From Ideonella_A sakaiensis_A (GTDB taxonomy: Bacteria > Pseudomonadota > Gammaproteobacteria > Burkholderiales > Burkholderiaceae_C): DNA of 64,000 nt. Positions 60,308 through 64,000 of this stretch are shown piece by piece (the first letter of the stretch is position 1; the number at the start of each line of letters is the position of its first letter). The DNA lies in assembly GCF_048320135.1 (NCBI RefSeq), contig NZ_CP182947.1, positions 2,480,001 through 2,544,000 on the forward strand. Reading direction: 5' to 3'. A program made the translations under genes and the position numbers. Under the pieces are notes generated by a model. That model saw only the letters and a list, made by a program, of their open reading frames with translations. It had not been told where the DNA came from and made no database searches.

Positions 60308-60879
60308 ACCTTGCCGCGGGTTCGCGCCTCGAACAGTTCGCGGATGCCGACTTCGCGCGGCCCCGGCACCAGCTCGAATTCCTCGCCCGGCACGATCCGG
60401 CCCGGCACCCGGACCGCAAGATAGAAGCCGCACCAGGCGCTTTGCGTCATCAACCGGGCGGCGTGGTCGAAACCCATCGCCGCATTGAACTTGAAACACG
60501 GATAACGCGGCTCGCTGACGGCCAGGTCGCAATCGGCAAAACGCAGTACGTCGCCGATCCAGACCTGGTATTCGAGCAGGCCCGAGAGCGTCAGGTTTTC
60601 GCCAAGCGCGCCATGCGGCAGCGCCTCGCCCCAGCCACCGATACCGGCCTGCGCGCGCACCGTCTGCCAGAACGGGTAATGCTCGACCGGATAGGCATAT
60701 ACCGCCTTTGCCAGCCCGCCGTGCACGGTCAGGTCGGCCTGTTCGTCACCGGCCAGCCCGCCCGGGCCGGCGTCGACCGGCCCGCTCTGTGCGGTCTTGA
60801 CGAACGCCGAACGGACCACGCGGTCGCCGGCGCGCAGGTCGGCGACCTGGCCGACATTGATGCTGAGCACATTTGCCAT
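60304..60879 (-). CDS. MOSC-domain protein (YiiM-like)
   Basis: This 191-residue protein contains the MOSC fold with GGLAGDEQADLTVHGGLAKA (about residues 40-59) and the conserved Cys in SEPRYPCFKFNAAMG (Cys about residue 127). MOSC proteins such as YiiM bind molybdenum cofactor and reduce N-hydroxylated bases, for example 6-hydroxylaminopurine, with electrons from a flavoprotein. The length is shorter than E. coli YiiM (224), lacking the C-terminal part. It is divergent from pckG. Confidence 0.92.
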   Translation of the reverse strand: MANVLSINVGQVADLRAGDRVVRSAFVKTAQSGPVDAGPGGLAGDEQADLTVHGGLAKAVYAYPVEHYPFWQTVRAQAGIGGWGEALPHGALGENLTLSGLLEYQVWIGDVLRFADCDLAVSEPRYPCFKFNAAMGFDHAARLMTQSAWCGFYLAVRVPGRIVPGEEFELVPGPREVGIRELFEARTRGKV

Positions 60880-60994
60880 CGGCGCGATGATGCCCGAAGC
60901 GCCAATCCGGTCGCCCGATGGCCCCTCGTCCTGCTCGGGCAGCCGTCGGGGTCGCCGGTTACCTGCCGATTACACTCAGGACGAAGAGGTGTCC

Positions 60995-61046
60995 GCGACG
61001 GGCGCGCGCCGCCCGTCGCCCCGGAAGCGGGTGCCATTGCGGCACC
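60995..61046 (+). promoter_or_regulatory. Tandem hairpins in the leader upstream of pckG
   Basis: The 301-base gap 60880-61180 has no gene. It contains a perfect 9-base stem (60995-61003 with 61011-61019, GCGACGGGC/GCCCGTCGC, 7-base loop), followed 10 bases later by a 6-base stem GGTGCC/GGCACC (61030-61035 with 61041-61046). There is no U-tract, so these are not classical terminators. They may shape the pckG leader; I recognise no known riboswitch. Confidence 0.4.
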
Positions 61047-61180
61047 GAGCCGGACCAGACCGTCTCTCGGTATGGGGCAAGCCCTGCCGCTGTCGACGCA
61101 GCAAACCCCGGTTCGCTGCCGCCGCCGGCTTGCAGGCTTTGCCCGATGCCGATTTTTCACTTCGACGACAAGGAAGCACG

Positions 61181-63070
61181 ATGACCAACGCCGAGAACAA
61201 CGAGCAGCCTGCCAACGCCCCGTCGCATGTCCGCCATCGGCGGCTGATCGCCTGGGTTGCCGAGATGGCAGCATTGACCCAGGCCCGTGACGTCTATTGG
61301 TGCGACGGCAGCGACGAGGAATACGACCGCCTGTGCGCGCAACTCGTTGCAGCCGGCACTTTCCGCAAACTGAATCCGGAACTGCGGCCGAACAGCTATC
61401 TTGCGTGGAGCAGCCCGAGCGACGTCGCGCGGGTCGAAGACCGCACCTTCATCTGCAGCGATACCCGCGAGGAAGCCGGACCGACCAACAACTGGATGGC
61501 GCCGGCCGAGATGCGCGAGCTGCTGCAGACCGGGGACAAGGCCTTGTTCAAGGGCGCGATGCGCGGCCGCACGATGTATGTCGTGCCGTTCAGCATGGGC
61601 CCGCTCGGCTCGCCGATCGCCCACATCGGCGTCGAGTTGTCCGACAGCCCCTATGTCGCGGTCAACATGAAGATCATGACGCGCATGGGCAAGGCGGTGC
61701 TCGATGTGCTCGGCGACGACGGCGCCTTCGTGCCCTGCATGCACACGGTCGGTGCACCGCTCGAGCCAGGCCAGAAGGATGTTGCCTGGCCATGCAATTC
61801 GACCAAATATATCGTCCACTATCCGCAGACGCAGGAGATCTGGAGTTACGGCTCGGGTTACGGCGGCAATGCGCTGCTCGGCAAGAAATGTTTTGCGCTG
61901 CGCATCGCGTCGATCATGGGCCGGCAGGCGGCACAGTCGTCCGAGGACAACCCCGGCTGGCTGGCCGAGCACATGCTGATCCTCGGCGTGACCTCGCCGC
62001 AAGGCAAGAAACACCATGTCGCGGCGGCGTTTCCGAGCGCCTGCGGCAAGACCAATTTCGCGATGCTGATTCCACCGGCCGGCTTCGAGGGCTGGAAGGT
62101 GACGACGATCGGCGACGACATCGCCTGGATCAAGCCGGGCGAAGGCGGCCGGTTGCATGCGATCAACCCGGAAGCGGGTTATTTCGGCGTCGCGCCGGGC
62201 ACCAACGAGAAGACCAATGCCAACTGCATGGCGAGCCTGCAGCGTGATGCGATCTTCACCAACGTGGCGTTGACCGACGACGGCGATGTCTGGTGGGAAG
62301 GGATGACCGACGAGCCGCCGGCTCACCTGACCGACTGGCAGGGCAATGACTGGACGCCGGCAATCGCGCGCGAAACCGGCGCCAAGGCGGCGCATCCGAA
62401 TGCACGTTTCACGGTGCCGGCAACCAACAATCCGGCGCTCGATCCCGACTGGAACAACCCGGCCGGCGTTCCGATCGACGCCTTCATCTTCGGTGGCCGC
62501 CGCTCGACGACGGTGCCGCTGGTGACCGAGGCGCGCGACTGGGTCGAGGGCGTCTACATGGCCGCGACGATGGGTTCGGAGACCACGGCCGCCGCCGGCG
62601 GCAAGCAGGGTGTCGTGCGGCGCGATCCATTCGCGATGCTGCCGTTTGCCGGCTACAACATGAGCGACTATTTCCAGCACTGGCTGGACATCGGCGCCAA
62701 GCTGCAGCAACGCGGCGCCAAGCTGCCGCGGATCTACTGCGTCAACTGGTTCCGCAAGGGCGCCGACGGCAAATTCGTCTGGCCCGGCTACGGCGAAAAC
62801 ATGCGGGTTCTGAAGTGGATGATCGACCGCATCGACGGCAAGGCCGACGGCGCGGAACATGCTTTCGGCATCAGCCCGCGGTACCAGGACCTGAACTGGC
62901 AAGGCACCGACTTCAGTGCCGACAGCTTCGCCAGCATCATCGATGCCAGTGCGGCCGAATGGCGCACCGAACTCGAGATGCACGACGAGTTGTTCAAGCA
63001 GCTCGAGCAGCACCTGCCGGAGGAACTGCCCGAAACCAAGGCGCGGATCGAGTCGCGTCTGGCGGCCTGA
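61181..63070 (+). CDS. pckG: GTP-dependent phosphoenolpyruvate carboxykinase
   Basis: This 629-residue enzyme converts oxaloacetate and GTP to PEP, GDP and CO2. It is the GTP form: the kinase loop is FPSACGKTNFAML (about residues 284-296), which includes the reactive Cys of this class. Further motifs are the metal site with TIGDDIAWIKPG and the oxaloacetate site near GRTMYVVPFSMGP. Gluconeogenesis from acids suits an organism living on organic or aromatic acids, as the catabolic cluster suggests. ATG 61181 follows AAGGAAG and a 300-base leader with hairpins. Confidence 0.98.
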   Translation: MTNAENNEQPANAPSHVRHRRLIAWVAEMAALTQARDVYWCDGSDEEYDRLCAQLVAAGTFRKLNPELRPNSYLAWSSPSDVARVEDRTFICSDTREEAGPTNNWMAPAEMRELLQTGDKALFKGAMRGRTMYVVPFSMGPLGSPIAHIGVELSDSPYVAVNMKIMTRMGKAVLDVLGDDGAFVPCMHTVGAPLEPGQKDVAWPCNSTKYIVHYPQTQEIWSYGSGYGGNALLGKKCFALRIASIMGRQAAQSSEDNPGWLAEHMLILGVTSPQGKKHHVAAAFPSACGKTNFAMLIPPAGFEGWKVTTIGDDIAWIKPGEGGRLHAINPEAGYFGVAPGTNEKTNANCMASLQRDAIFTNVALTDDGDVWWEGMTDEPPAHLTDWQGNDWTPAIARETGAKAAHPNARFTVPATNNPALDPDWNNPAGVPIDAFIFGGRRSTTVPLVTEARDWVEGVYMAATMGSETTAAAGGKQGVVRRDPFAMLPFAGYNMSDYFQHWLDIGAKLQQRGAKLPRIYCVNWFRKGADGKFVWPGYGENMRVLKWMIDRIDGKADGAEHAFGISPRYQDLNWQGTDFSADSFASIIDASAAEWRTELEMHDELFKQLEQHLPEELPETKARIESRLAA

Positions 63071-63101
63071 ACGGGCTCACCGCCCGTCGCCGCCGACTGG
63101 T

Positions 63102-63347
63102 TCAGCGTGCGCTGTCGCGATCGTGCCGGTCGGCGGCAGCGTACAGGTCGGCGGCAAAACCGGGCGCCTGGCGCTGGTAGAACCGGGCCATCCGCCGCAC
63201 CGCGGCGGCTTCGCGTGCGGCAATGTCGGGCTCGCCGCTGCGGACGCCCAGGCGGGCAACCGCAGTCTCGATGATCTTGTTGATGACGTCGACGAAGCCG
63301 AGTGGGCGACCGGTCCTGTCACGGCGGTTGTAGGTGATCGTGGTCAT
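63102..63347 (-). CDS. Small protein of unknown function
   Basis: This 81-residue basic protein, starting MTTITYNRRDRTGRPLGFVD, has no family I recognise. It has an excellent ribosome site (GGAGGG seven bases before the ATG at 63347), which supports translation. No signal peptide or membrane segment is visible. It lies convergent to pckG and divergent from the metallo-beta-lactamase-fold gene, with a 116-base shared promoter region. Confidence 0.65.
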   Translation of the reverse strand: MTTITYNRRDRTGRPLGFVDVINKIIETAVARLGVRSGEPDIAAREAAAVRRMARFYQRQAPGFAADLYAAADRHDRDSAR

Positions 63348-63463
63348 GTTTCCCTCCAGCGAACAGATTTATGTTGCAGTGCAGTATAGGGTAAACCCTT
63401 GTTCTTGTCCTGCGCTGGAGCAAATGCCCATGTCCTGCCCGCCACGCCAATGGAGACGACCCG

Positions 63464-64000
63464 ATGGGTGCCGCTGAAGACGGCCCGGCGGCGCTGCGCG
63501 GCCTGACCGTTCTCGAGCGCGGCTGGCTGTCGTCGAACAACGTCGTGCTGCACCCGTCGGACGAGGACGCGGGCTTCACGCTGGTCGACAGTGGGCATTG
63601 CCTGCATGCGGCGCAGACGCTGGCGTTGCTCGACAAGGTGCTGGCCGGCCGGCCACTCGCCGCGGTCGTCAATACCCATCTGCACTCCGACCATTGCGGC
63701 GGCAATGCCGCGTTGCAACGGGCCCATCGCGTCGCGGTGACGGTTCCGGCCGCGTCATGGCGGGCGGTGCAGGACTGGGACGACGGCCAGCTCGGTTATG
63801 CCGAGGTCGGCCAGCGCATCGAGGCATTCACTGCGCAGCATGGCATCGACAACGGAGATCGTCTGCCGCTCGGTGACCGGGTCTGGGAAGTGATTGCTGC
63901 ACCGGGCCACGATCCCGATGCGGTGATGTTGTTCGACGCCGCACACGGCGTGCTGATTTCCGGCGACGCGTTGTGGCAATCCGGCTTCGGCGTCGTTTTT
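63464..64000 (+). CDS. Metallo-beta-lactamase-fold hydrolase, partial (C-terminus beyond the right edge)
   Basis: The first 179 residues are present. The zinc motif THLHSDHCGG (HxHxDH, about residues 70-79) is clear, and the later His ligand is probably in APGHDPDAVMLF near residue 148, followed by the Asp of LISGDALW near 166. This pattern fits the glyoxalase II / SoxH / quinoprotein-relay group of hydrolases. The substrate is unknown, and the cut at 64000 removes the last histidine. ATG 63464 follows GGAGACGACCCG. Confidence 0.85.
   Translation, partial: MGAAEDGPAALRGLTVLERGWLSSNNVVLHPSDEDAGFTLVDSGHCLHAAQTLALLDKVLAGRPLAAVVNTHLHSDHCGGNAALQRAHRVAVTVPAASWRAVQDWDDGQLGYAEVGQRIEAFTAQHGIDNGDRLPLGDRVWEVIAAPGHDPDAVMLFDAAHGVLISGDALWQSGFGVVF

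Noticed and set aside
1..64000. CRISPR arrays, prophage, insertion sequences, integrase or attachment sites, replication origin
   Set aside because: No regularly spaced repeats, transposase, integrase, phage structural genes or DnaA-box clusters were seen on either strand.

Overview
The window is GC-rich chromosomal DNA from a betaproteobacterium, most likely of the Burkholderiales or a close relative. Three things point there: the block lolB-ispE-tRNA-Gln-prs-rplY(ctc)-pth, the run murA-hisG-hisD-hisC-hisB-hisH-hisA-hisF with bolA and yadGH-type ABC genes upstream, and a GC-rich intergenic repeat between hisB and hisH. I cannot name a genus or species. Coding density is high, and many neighbours overlap by 4 bases (ATGA or GTGA).

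Region 1 (1-7321) is a catabolic cluster on the minus strand. It holds an indolepyruvate:ferredoxin oxidoreductase pair (iorA, iorB), a two-subunit Rieske ring-hydroxylating oxygenase and an acyl-CoA ligase cut by the window edge, with a divergent MarR regulator. The gene set recalls iad-type indole-3-acetate (auxin) degradation loci. REP palindromes lie in its gaps.

Region 2 (7328-13752) has an MFS exporter, dtd, a beta-keto acid cleavage enzyme with altered active-site positions, a frameshifted nitroreductase remnant, and an ECF42-type sigma factor cluster (DGPF/YCII proteins, a glyoxalase-fold protein, a DUF1428 protein). Two copies of one ECF-type promoter in the cluster explain how it could be co-regulated. 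A CAT-anticodon tRNA follows.

Region 3 (13753-29482) is mostly housekeeping: a secreted vanadium-haloperoxidase-like protein, hrcA, nadK, recN-rapZ-LON-domain gene, mutM-mutY, a TPR protein, lolB, ispE, tRNA-Gln, prs, rplY with a clear terminator, pth, a DUF4124 protein and a ferredoxin.

Region 4 (29494-41729) runs right to left from an ABC exporter through bolA/ibaG, murA and the histidine genes to rsmD and coaD. rsmD and coaD share one uninterrupted reading frame. A TetR regulator and a TPR gene are divergent from the ABC genes.

Region 5 (41730-54782) has a 660-base near-palindromic repeat island, recG, a hybrid histidine kinase, queA, a Fur-controlled iron-uptake set (TonB-like, piuC, fiu-like receptor) lying between queA and tgt, then tgt and an LplT-like transporter fused to an acyltransferase.

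Region 6 (54783-64000) has a DUF2145 pair, a HTH regulator preceded by a perfect operator-like palindrome, rlmJ, an Old Yellow Enzyme, an AbrB-family membrane protein, a MOSC protein, pckG with a structured leader, a small unknown gene, and a metallo-beta-lactamase-fold enzyme cut by the right edge. No CRISPR array, insertion sequence, prophage or replication origin was seen.
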